Of a stretch of DNA of 6,717 nucleotides, positions 1-4,811 are shown in pieces. Both the position numbers and the translations under genes were made by a program. The stretch comes from Chloroflexota bacterium. GTDB lineage: Bacteria; Chloroflexota; Dormibacteria; CF-121. Each line of letters begins with the position of its first letter. Positions within the stretch are counted from its first letter, which is position 1. Under the pieces are notes generated by a model. It made no database searches, was not told where the DNA came from, and was given only the letters and a program-made list of their open reading frames with translations. The stretch covers positions 1-6,717 of the forward strand of contig VBGO01000230.1 in the NCBI GenBank assembly GCA_005882525.1, written 5' to 3'.

Positions 1-165
1 CTCTTCGAAGCTGAGCACCTCGTCACGCGCCAGCCACGGAAGCCCGGCCGCCGGCATGCAGTACACGCACCGGAAGTTGCACCGGTCCGTCACCGAGATC
101 CGCAAGTCGTCCGCGATCCGCCCGAAGGTGTCGCGGAGATGGAGAACAGGTCGCGGGGTAGGCAC
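1..165 (-). CDS. moaA: GTP 3',8-cyclase MoaA, N-terminal fragment (gene leaves the window)
   Basis: MoaA is a radical-SAM enzyme that, with MoaC, turns GTP into cyclic pyranopterin monophosphate, the first stage of molybdenum cofactor synthesis in the cytosol. Read leftwards from a GTG at 165-163, the first 55 residues contain DTFGRIADDLRISVTDRC, followed by NFRCVYCMP. Cysteines 29, 33 and 36 form the CxxxCxxC motif that binds the SAM-cleaving 4Fe-4S cluster, and the LSFEE end is also typical of the family. The gene runs off the left edge, so the C-terminal second cluster cannot be checked. The only in-frame alternative start is a TTG at 189-187, after a stop. GTG is preferred because a -10-like TATACT ends six bases before it, suggesting a leaderless message. 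The gene is divergent from the ligase, with 33 bases between starts. Confidence 0.93.
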   Translation of the reverse strand, partial: MPTPRPVLHLRDTFGRIADDLRISVTDRCNFRCVYCMPAAGLPWLARDEVLSFEE

Positions 166-171
166 GAACTT

Positions 172-200
172 AGTATATGGGGCGTGCAATTAGGCGTCAT
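172..200 (-). promoter_or_regulatory. Predicted sigma70-type promoter of moaA, leaderless geometry
   Basis: On the minus strand, ATGACG (200-195, four of six matches to TTGACA) is followed after 17 bases by TATACT (177-172, five of six matches to TATAAT). Six bases later comes the GTG start of moaA, so transcription would begin at or next to the start codon. No Shine-Dalgarno sequence is present. The -35 element overlaps the ATG of the divergent ligase at 199. This is a prediction from sequence only. Confidence 0.55.
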
Positions 201-1206
201 GCCGCCATTCACCCCGATGGAGGCGAAGGTGCAGGGCGAGCTGCCCCGAGGCGATGGCTGGCAATACGAGCCCAAGTGGGATGGATTTCGCGCGGTCGCC
301 TTCAAAGACGGCGACGAGGTAGTGATCCACAGCCGCAACCAGAAACCGCTGACCCGCTACTTTCCGGAACTGGTCCCGGCGCTGCAGCGGATCAAGCCGA
401 AGCGGGTGGTGCTCGACGGCGAAATCGTGATCTTCACCGGCGCCGGCACCGACTTCGACGCCATGACCCAGCGCATCCACCCTGCCGCGTCGCGGGTCAA
501 CATGCTCGCCGCCGAACAGCCGTCGACGTACATCGCCTTCGACCTGCTGGCCGACGGCGACGAGAGCCTGATCGCGACGCCGCTCAAAGCGCGGCGCCAG
601 CGACTCGAGAAGTTGCTCGGCCCCAAGCCGGAATCGATCTACTTGAGCCCGGTGACCCGCGACCGCGAGCTGGCCATCGGCTGGCTCAAGGAATATCGCG
701 GCACCGGCCTCGACGGGATCGTCGCCAAGAAGGTGGACGGCATCTATCACCCGGGCGAGCGCGCCATGATCAAGGTCAAAGAGCAGCGCACCGCCGACTG
801 TGTGGTGGGGGGTTTTCGCTGGGGCAACGACGGCAAGCGGGTCGGCTCGCTCTTGCTGGGCGTCTACCGCGGCAAGACGCTGGAGTATGTTGGCCACACC
901 TCGGGCTTCGATGCGGCGCAGCGACAGGCGCTGGTAGGCATGCTGGAGCCCCTCCGCGGCGGTTCGAGCTTCGAAGGTGGGCGGGCACCGGGCGGGCCCA
1001 GTCGCTGGTCGCAGGACCGTGACCTGGCCTGGGAACCGGTCCGCCCGGAGCTGGTCTGCGAAGTCGCCTTCGACCGGCTCGAAAACGACCGCTTCCGCCA
1101 CGGCGTCGGCTTCGTGCGCTGGCGGCCCGACAAGTCGCCCAAGTCATGCACCCTGGCGCAGCTCAAAGCCGTGGCGTCGGTCGAGCTGAAGAAGCTCTTC
1201 GCCTAG
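199..1206 (+). CDS. ATP-dependent DNA ligase, LigC/LigD ligase-domain type
   Basis: The 335-residue protein has the full set of nucleotidyltransferase ligase motifs. Motif I is EPKWDGFR with the adenylated lysine at residue 26; motif Ia is near SRNQK (45-49); motif III is LDGEIV (72-77); motif IIIa is YIAFDLL (111-117); motif IV is GLDGIVAKK (170-178); and motif V is MIKVK (190-194). An OB-fold domain follows, ending in a motif VI-like segment RFRHGVGFVRW starting near 298. The enzyme should seal nicks by ligase and DNA adenylylation. Length and the start MPPFTPMEA match stand-alone LigC-type ligases, which act in repair or as backups; no polymerase or nuclease domain is fused. ATG 199 is chosen because this family usually begins a few residues before the PM motif; an in-frame ATG at 139 would overlap moaA. 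Its stop overlaps that of the next, convergent gene by four bases. LigC is likely but not certain as the subfamily. Confidence 0.93.
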   Translation: MPPFTPMEAKVQGELPRGDGWQYEPKWDGFRAVAFKDGDEVVIHSRNQKPLTRYFPELVPALQRIKPKRVVLDGEIVIFTGAGTDFDAMTQRIHPAASRVNMLAAEQPSTYIAFDLLADGDESLIATPLKARRQRLEKLLGPKPESIYLSPVTRDRELAIGWLKEYRGTGLDGIVAKKVDGIYHPGERAMIKVKEQRTADCVVGGFRWGNDGKRVGSLLLGVYRGKTLEYVGHTSGFDAAQRQALVGMLEPLRGGSSFEGGRAPGGPSRWSQDRDLAWEPVRPELVCEVAFDRLENDRFRHGVGFVRWRPDKSPKSCTLAQLKAVASVELKKLFA

Positions 1207-1430
1207 CCCGACCGGCTGCCGGACTGAGGCGAGTGGCCAGCCTCGCGCTCCTGCTTCGCTTCGTACTCGCCGGACACTTCGCGGTCGAGCTCCTCGACCG
1301 CCTTCTTCGCTTTTTGCGGGAGCGGCCGGTGCCGTCCTTCCTCCCGCAGCTTGTCGGCGACGTCCGAGGGCTCGAGCGGTGGCGGGGGCGTCGGACCGCC
1401 GGTAATCGACTCCGCCTCAGGCTCAGCCAT
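1203..1430 (-). CDS. Small hydrophilic proline-rich protein of unknown function (75 aa)
   Basis: I do not recognise this protein. It begins MAEPEAES, has a PTPPPPLEP stretch near residues 14-22, then a highly charged predicted helical segment (DVADKLREEGR, KAKKAVEELDRE), and ends in a Gly/Ser/Arg-rich tail. There is no membrane segment, cysteine or catalytic motif, so it is probably a soluble, partly disordered cytoplasmic protein. The start at ATG 1430 is supported by an excellent Shine-Dalgarno sequence eight bases upstream; an in-frame GTG at 1439 lies inside that site and is unlikely. It is transcribed divergently from the CBS-BON pair from an overlapping promoter, which suggests linked control. 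Its TAG stop overlaps the ligase TAG in a shared CTAG. Confidence 0.68.
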   Translation of the reverse strand: MAEPEAESITGGPTPPPPLEPSDVADKLREEGRHRPLPQKAKKAVEELDREVSGEYEAKQEREAGHSPQSGSRSG

Positions 1431-1436
1431 ATTCAG

Positions 1437-1445
1437 CACCTCCCT
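1437..1445 (-). promoter_or_regulatory. Ribosome binding site of the 75-aa protein
   Basis: AGGGAGGTG on the minus strand is a near-ideal anti-Shine-Dalgarno match. It fixes the start at ATG 1430 rather than the in-frame GTG at 1439, which is part of the site itself. Confidence 0.7.
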
Positions 1446-1458
1446 GATCGTGTTAACG

Positions 1459-1467
1459 ATAATATCA
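1459..1467 (-). promoter_or_regulatory. Predicted extended -10 promoter for the 75-aa gene
   Basis: The minus strand reads TGATATTAT (1467-1459): a TGN extension followed by TATTAT, five of six matches to TATAAT. No good -35 is found at 16-18 bases, which is common for extended -10 promoters. Transcription would start near 1452, about 20 bases before the start codon. Confidence 0.5.
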
Positions 1468-1481
1468 AATTTTGATATAAT
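1459..1481. repeat. Near-perfect 23-bp palindrome at the divergent promoter
   Basis: ATATCAAA (1462-1469), one central base, then TTTGATAT (1471-1478) form a perfect inverted repeat. It extends with one mismatch (1461/1479) to 1459-1481, so 10 of 11 arm positions pair. It lies in the most AT-rich part of the window and contains the -10 elements of both divergent promoters. It may simply be paired promoter elements, or it may also be an operator for a dimeric repressor. Confidence 0.7.
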
Positions 1482-1531
1482 TTCAGACTGAGCAATCGAA
1501 CCTGCAAAAGCAACCTTGGGGAGGTACCCGC

Positions 1532-1945
1532 ATGAAAGTTCGAGAGGCCATGGCCAAGACCATCGCGCGGGCGAAGAAGAGCGACAAGGTCGCCGACGTT
1601 GCCAGACAGATGAAGCAAGAGGACGCCGGCTTCATTCCGGTGGTCGACGGCGAGGTGCTGATCGGCGTCATTACCGACCGCGACATCGTCATCAGCTGCA
1701 TCGCGGAGGGCCACGACCCCCGCAACGAGACCGCCGAGCACCTGATGAGCACGCGGGTGACGACCATCGGTCCGGAGGACGACATCGAGGAAGCCGGCCG
1801 CAAGATGGAACGTCAGGAGATCCGCCGGCTGCCGGTGGTGGAGAACGGACGCCTGGTCGGCGTGCTCAGCCACGGCAACCTGGTGCAGGCCACCAAGAAC
1901 AAGACCGCCGAGAAGGTGACCGAAGGAGTGACACGTGGTGCTTGA
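1532..1945 (+). CDS. Two-CBS-domain protein
   Basis: The 137-residue protein is a tandem CBS pair (a Bateman module). The first domain covers about residues 1-60, with DAGFIPVVDGEVLIGVITDRDI; the second covers about 68-130, with RRLPVVENGRLVGVLSHGNL preceded by the linker AEHLMSTRVTTI. Such pairs commonly bind adenine nucleotides or other ligands at the cleft between the domains, and here no catalytic domain is attached, so the protein is probably a stand-alone sensor or adaptor. The ITDRDI segment is typical of nucleotide-binding CBS domains, but the ligand cannot be told from sequence. The start follows GGGGAGG with seven bases of spacing. The next gene starts 11 bases before this one stops, showing translational coupling to the BON-domain protein. 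Confidence 0.92.
   Translation: MKVREAMAKTIARAKKSDKVADVARQMKQEDAGFIPVVDGEVLIGVITDRDIVISCIAEGHDPRNETAEHLMSTRVTTIGPEDDIEEAGRKMERQEIRRLPVVENGRLVGVLSHGNLVQATKNKTAEKVTEGVTRGA
1923..1928 (+). promoter_or_regulatory. Ribosome binding site of the BON-domain gene, inside the CBS gene
   Basis: AAGGAG lies within the last codons of the CBS gene, six bases before GTG 1935. It supports GTG 1935 over the immediately following GTG 1938 and supports coupled translation. Confidence 0.65.
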
Positions 1946-2612
1946 CCTAAAGCAGATCGACCTGAAACAGGTACGCGATGATGTCGCGGACCGCGTCGGT
2001 CGGGCGGCCAAGGAGCTGGGGAGCGGTGCCGGAAGCGCCGCTCGCGAGCTGGCCGCTTCGGCTGAAGACTCGCTGAACACCCAGATTCGGAAGCAGTCGA
2101 AGGCGGCGCGATCGCGCCTGCCCAAGCGGAGTGGGCCCTCGCCGCTGACGGCAATCACCGGCGCCCTTGCCGGTGCGGCCGCCGTCTACTTTTTCGATCC
2201 GCAGCGCGGACGGGCACGGCGCGCCCAGTTCGTCGATTGGTCCAATGCCCGGCTCCGTCGCGGATGGCGGGCGCTGAACCAGCTGGGAGCGAAGACCACC
2301 TCGAACGCCGGCGCCGTTCCGAAGCGGATGGTGAGCCTGCGATCGGGGGCACGCCCGGTCGACGACCTTACCTTGCGCGACCGGGTCGAGAGCGAGGTGT
2401 TCCGCAATCCTGACCTGCCGAAGGGTCAGATCAATTTTGACGTCGCCTCCGGGATCGTCACGATTCGCGGCCAGGTCGACAACGCGTTTCAGATCTCGAC
2501 CGTCGAGAAGGCCGTGCTCAAGGTCCCGGGCGTCAACGGCGTGGAGAACCTCGTCCATGTCGTCGGTACGCCGGCTCCCAATAAGGCGCAGGCCCGGAAG
2601 AACGTCAGCTAG
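1935..2612 (+). CDS. Membrane-associated BON-domain protein
   Basis: The 225-residue protein has a predicted amphipathic, alanine-rich N-terminal region (about 1-60, with a short DLKQ duplication near residues 4-12). A single hydrophobic helix follows at about 70-87, ending FFDPQRGRARRAQ; this 'hydrophobic helix then DPxRGRxRR' pattern is common in small bacterial membrane proteins of YtxH type. A C-terminal BON domain covers about 144-210, with DLTLRDRVESEVF, the strand VTIRGQV and PGVNGVENLVHVV. BON domains are usually linked to membrane or ligand binding and often appear in stress proteins. Basic residues follow the helix, so the C-terminus is probably cytoplasmic if the helix crosses the membrane. 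GTG 1935 is chosen for its spacing to AAGGAG. The gene overlaps the CBS gene by 11 bases and is followed by a strong terminator. The exact role is unknown. Confidence 0.88.
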   Translation: MVLDLKQIDLKQVRDDVADRVGRAAKELGSGAGSAARELAASAEDSLNTQIRKQSKAARSRLPKRSGPSPLTAITGALAGAAAVYFFDPQRGRARRAQFVDWSNARLRRGWRALNQLGAKTTSNAGAVPKRMVSLRSGARPVDDLTLRDRVESEVFRNPDLPKGQINFDVASGIVTIRGQVDNAFQISTVEKAVLKVPGVNGVENLVHVVGTPAPNKAQARKNVS

Positions 2613-2630
2613 TCGAGTCCGAGTCGGTTT

Positions 2631-2668
2631 GAGCGGCCGGCATTCCCCCGCCGGCCGCTCTCTTTTGC
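2631..2668 (+). terminator. Intrinsic terminator of the CBS-BON operon
   Basis: GAGCGGCCGGC (2631-2641) and GCCGGCCGCTC (2650-2660) form a perfect 11-bp GC-rich stem with an eight-base loop, followed by TCTTTTGC. No T-run follows on the other strand, so it acts rightwards only. It sits 19 bases after the BON stop codon. Confidence 0.88.
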
Positions 2669-2681
2669 TTCCGGGCCGCCA

Positions 2682-2687
2682 TACACT
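2682..2687 (+). promoter_or_regulatory. Predicted -10 element for a leaderless kinase message
   Basis: TACACT fits the TANNNT core of a -10 element and ends six bases before GTG 2694, the same spacing as at moaA. No convincing -35 lies 16-18 bases upstream, and no Shine-Dalgarno precedes the start. It follows directly after the preceding operon's terminator. Confidence 0.4.
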
Positions 2688-2693
2688 GAGACG

Positions 2694-3272
2694 GTGCGCA
2701 CCGGAACCGTGGACCTGCCGCTTCACGGAGGCACGGCTCCCATTAACGTTCCGGATGGCGCGCTCGTCCTGCTGATCGGCGCCTCCGGGTCGGGCAAATC
2801 GACGTTCGCCGCGCGGCACTTCGCGGCCGACGCCGTCGTCTCATCGGATCAGCTGCGCGGCCTGATCGCCGGCGACGAGGGCGACCAGCAGGCCAGCGCC
2901 GCGGCCTTCGGCCGGCTGCATCGATGGCTCGACGCCCGGCTGGCGGCGGGGTTGCCCGCCGTGGTCGATGCGACCAACACGGACTGGATGCGGCGCACCG
3001 AATTGCTCGGCCACGCTCGCCGTTACGGACGCGCGACCATCGCCATCGCCTTCGACCTGCCACTCGACCTTTGCCTGCGCAGGAACGCGGCCCGATCCCG
3101 GACGATCCCCGCCGCGGTCATCCGCCGTCAGCGCGACGAACTGCGCCGCGACCTCGACCGGTTGGACCTGGAGGGCTTCAGCGCCGTCCACGTCCTGCGC
3201 ACCGAAGCGGACGTCGAGCGCGCCACGGTGGAAATAGAAAAGGGCCCGGTGGCCCGGGCCCCTTCGTCGTAG
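2694..3272 (+). CDS. P-loop kinase, Pnkp-kinase-like (predicted ATP-dependent kinase)
   Basis: The 192-residue protein is a single P-loop kinase domain. Walker A is GASGSGKST (residues 29-37). VVSSDQLR (48-55) matches the SSDxxR phosphoacceptor-site motif seen in polynucleotide-kinase-like proteins. VVDATN (90-95) is the second hallmark, and the lid region RRNAARSRTIPAAVIRRQ (129-146) carries several arginines. The pattern matches the kinase domain of bacterial Pnkp and related stand-alone predicted kinases (COG4639-like), which transfer the ATP gamma-phosphate to 5'-OH ends or small substrates; the true substrate is not determined by sequence. No phosphatase or ligase domain is fused. GTG 2694 is chosen because of the -10-like TACACT just upstream; GTG 2709 is an alternative. 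The last ten codons contain a hairpin that serves the convergent gene on the other strand, seven bases away. Confidence 0.85.
   Translation: MRTGTVDLPLHGGTAPINVPDGALVLLIGASGSGKSTFAARHFAADAVVSSDQLRGLIAGDEGDQQASAAAFGRLHRWLDARLAAGLPAVVDATNTDWMRRTELLGHARRYGRATIAIAFDLPLDLCLRRNAARSRTIPAAVIRRQRDELRRDLDRLDLEGFSAVHVLRTEADVERATVEIEKGPVARAPSS
3231..3261 (-). terminator. Intrinsic terminator of the secreted-protein gene, inside the kinase coding sequence
   Basis: On the minus strand GGGCCCGG (3261-3254), a four-base loop, then CCGGGCCC (3249-3242) form an eight-bp all-GC stem, followed directly by TTTTCTATTTC (3241-3231). It begins about 20 bases after the stop codon at 3280. The same bases encode the kinase residues KGPVARAP on the plus strand. 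Confidence 0.78.
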
Positions 3273-3279
3273 ACGAGAC

Positions 3280-3825
3280 TTAGTCCCGTTGGCCGCAAGC
3301 CGTCACGACCGCCGCGACGGCGGTGCGCAGGCTGACCAGTTTCGCCTGCAGGGCGGCGATGGCGGCCTGGCATGCCGCGCTGGGCTGCGGGACGCACGCC
3401 GTGCGCGCGGCGGTCAGCGCGTTGCGCCACTGCTGCGCCTCGGCGAGGTCTTCGGCCAGAGCCGCCCGTAGCGCGCTTGCCAAGAGTGGCTGCTGCGCTG
3501 CGGCCCGCTCGGCCGCGTCCTTCGCCAGGTCGGCCTGGTGCAGCGCCCTCAGGTTGTTGATGGCCTGCTGGCAGGCGGCCGACACCGTGATCTTGGGCGC
3601 GGCGGGCTTAAGCGCGACCACCGGCTTCGAGACCGACTGGGTCGTTTCTTCATGGGTCGCGGCCGACGCGGCATCTCGATCGGCTTTGACCACGGTCGTG
3701 GTGGCTGCGACCAGGCTCACGACGCTGCCTTGCACTCGCGGGGTCGCCTGATTCCCGGCGTTGGCCGAAAGGGTCGCTAGCGCCAGCGCCCCGAGGGCCC
3801 CCAACACGATCACTCTTATTCGCAC
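3280..3825 (-). CDS. Predicted secreted alanine-rich helical protein with four cysteines (181 aa)
   Basis: I do not recognise a family. The N-terminus MRIRVIVLGALGALALATLS followed by ANA is a standard Sec signal peptide: two arginines, a hydrophobic core, and an AxA site predicting cleavage after residue 23. A Thr/Val/Ala-rich, probably unstructured linker (about 24-78) follows. The rest is alanine-rich and likely helical or coiled-coil, with cysteines at 85, 144, 152 and 177. SAACQQAI (82-89) and SAACQAAI (149-156) look like the starts of a duplicated unit; each run ends in TAC (142-144 and 175-177), suggesting two helical hairpins closed by disulfides, 85-144 and 152-177. GTG 3825 is chosen because AAGGAGGAC lies five bases upstream. 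It is on the same strand as the Crp-type gene with a 106-base gap, and ends tail to tail with the kinase. Confidence 0.8.
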   Translation of the reverse strand: MRIRVIVLGALGALALATLSANAGNQATPRVQGSVVSLVAATTTVVKADRDAASAATHEETTQSVSKPVVALKPAAPKITVSAACQQAINNLRALHQADLAKDAAERAAAQQPLLASALRAALAEDLAEAQQWRNALTAARTACVPQPSAACQAAIAALQAKLVSLRTAVAAVVTACGQRD

Positions 3826-3830
3826 GATTC

Positions 3831-3839
3831 GTCCTCCTT
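3831..3839 (-). promoter_or_regulatory. Ribosome binding site of the secreted-protein gene
   Basis: AAGGAGGAC on the minus strand, five bases before GTG 3825, is a near-complete match to the 16S 3' end and fixes this GTG as the start over the in-frame GTGs a few codons later. Confidence 0.7.
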
Positions 3840-3931
3840 GAGGGTAGTCGCCTTCTACAACGGCGGAGGCTCAGCTCGCTTACGGTCTCGAGTACCCAGG
3901 CAGGTCTTCTTCGAACGTGCGTTTGGCAACG

Positions 3932-4573
3932 CTAGGCCCGCTTGCGGAGCTCGGCGGGCCGCAGAATCGTGATCAAGCCGGCATCCTGCCGGATATTGCC
4001 CTGGACGACCAGCCGATGGAGCGCCCGATTCACGTTTTCACGACTGGCCGCCACCATCGAGGCCAGCGTGCGTTGCGACAGCCGCATGTCGATGCGGATG
4101 CCGTCGGCCGTTTGGTGGCCGTGCGATTGACCGAGGTCGAGGAGCTTGCGAGCCACCCGACCCCCGATGTCCAGGAAGGCGATCTCCGCCAGGCTCTCAT
4201 CGACCTGCTGCACATGATGCCGGTCGAGGAACGCCAGGAACGGCTCGCGGGCCACGCTGACGCATTCGGTCAGCTCCATCGCTTGCGCGTCGGCCGTCCG
4301 TTCCGCATCGCCGGAGAGCAGGGCGATCTCGCCGAAGGAGTCACCGGCCATCAGGACGGCAAAGACCGCCTCTTCCCCACCCCGGCCCATCCGCGAGATC
4401 TTGACCTGGCCCCGCCGGACCACGTACAGGGCGTTGCCCAGGTCGCCCTGCCGAAAAATGTAGTTCCCCTTCTTGAAGGTCCGCGACGTCGCCGCCGGCG
4501 CCAGCGCCTCCAGCTCCGCCGGCGGCACGGCCCTGAAGAGGGTTGATTCGGCGAGGACCGCGACCGGGTCCAT
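3932..4573 (-). CDS. Crp/Fnr-family transcriptional regulator
   Basis: With the start at ATG 4573 the protein has 213 residues, a normal length for the family. The N-terminal cyclic-nucleotide-binding barrel (about 8-120) includes FKKGNYIFRQGD, ALYVVRRGQVKI and a phosphate-binding cassette FGEIALLSGDAERTADAQA, whose Glu and Arg-Thr pair resemble those that hold cAMP or cGMP in Crp; binding is therefore plausible but unproven. A dimerisation helix precedes a winged helix-turn-helix at about 155-205. The recognition helix SRENVNRALHRL keeps the SRExVxR pattern with which Crp reads TGTGA half-sites. There is no Fnr-type N-terminal cysteine cluster. Two more in-frame ATGs (4585, 4582) lie upstream; 4573 is preferred because a -10-like TATGAT ends seven bases before it and no Shine-Dalgarno precedes any of them. 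Its targets are unknown. Confidence 0.93.
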   Translation of the reverse strand: MDPVAVLAESTLFRAVPPAELEALAPAATSRTFKKGNYIFRQGDLGNALYVVRRGQVKISRMGRGGEEAVFAVLMAGDSFGEIALLSGDAERTADAQAMELTECVSVAREPFLAFLDRHHVQQVDESLAEIAFLDIGGRVARKLLDLGQSHGHQTADGIRIDMRLSQRTLASMVAASRENVNRALHRLVVQGNIRQDAGLITILRPAELRKRA

Positions 4574-4580
4574 GAGCGCC

Positions 4581-4586
4581 ATCATA
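4581..4586 (-). promoter_or_regulatory. Predicted -10 element of the Crp-family gene, leaderless geometry
   Basis: TATGAT (4586-4581 on the minus strand, five of six matches to TATAAT) ends seven bases before ATG 4573. It overlaps the two upstream ATGs, so if it is the promoter those codons are not translated. No clear -35 is found 16-18 bases upstream. Confidence 0.42.
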
Positions 4587-4798
4587 TGGGTAGTTTGCGA
4601 TCGCGACCGCTTCCGAGACCCGGTCCCAGACTGAGGCGATCTCCCCTCCCGGAACTGTTGGCTCCTTACCGGCCGACTATGAGGCTCGGGTCACTATGCG
4701 TCAAGGATCGTGTCAAACAACACAGCCTTCGCGTGATGGGCGGCATCTCGATGGTGGCGAGCTCGGCCATATGCTGCTGCCGTCGGTTTAAACACTGC
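4586..4798. other. Divergent intergenic region without a recognised gene
   Basis: This region lies between the Crp-family gene (leftwards) and the 66-aa gene (rightwards). I see no convincing promoter for the right-hand gene and no full Crp-type site (TGTGA, six bases, TCACA). It holds a GTGT-N6-ACAC inverted repeat (4710-4723), the palindromes GCGATCGC (4597-4604) and GTTTAAAC (4786-4793), and nothing else I can assign. Confidence 0.5.
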
Positions 4799-4805
4799 GG
4801 GAGGA
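4799..4805 (+). promoter_or_regulatory. Ribosome binding site of the 66-aa protein
   Basis: GGGAGGA, six bases before ATG 4812, is a strong Shine-Dalgarno sequence at ideal spacing. It is the main reason to accept this short reading frame as a gene. Confidence 0.7.
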
Positions 4806-4811
4806 CTTCAG

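Larger units (their letters stand above)
1453..1481 (+). promoter_or_regulatory. Predicted promoter for the CBS-BON operon
   Basis: TTAACG (1453-1458, four of six matches to TTGACA) is followed after 17 bases by a perfect TATAAT (1476-1481) preceded by TGA, giving an extended -10. This is the strongest promoter-like sequence in the window. Transcription would begin near 1488, leaving a leader of about 43 bases that carries the ribosome binding site GGGGAGG (1518-1524). Confidence 0.72.

Noticed and set aside
139..198. Longer ligase start at ATG 139
   Set aside because: It would add 20 residues unlike the family N-terminus and overlap the start of the divergent moaA gene; ATG 199 fits known LigC-type proteins.
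177..1101. Long open frames on both strands inside the ligase gene
   Set aside because: They are Arg/Pro/Ala-rich shadows of a GC-rich gene whose own frame has all ligase motifs.
3323..3751. Plus-strand frame opposite the secreted-protein gene
   Set aside because: Ala/Arg/Cys-rich antisense translation; the minus strand has a signal peptide and an excellent ribosome binding site.
3917..4546. 209-codon plus-strand frame opposite the Crp-family gene
   Set aside because: The minus-strand frame has a complete cyclic-nucleotide-binding and helix-turn-helix protein; the plus-strand frame has no recognisable domain.
4710..4723. GTGT-N6-ACAC as a Crp-type operator
   Set aside because: Crp-type sites need TGTGA and TCACA half-sites with six bases between them; this repeat has the wrong half-site sequence and a shorter overall spacing.
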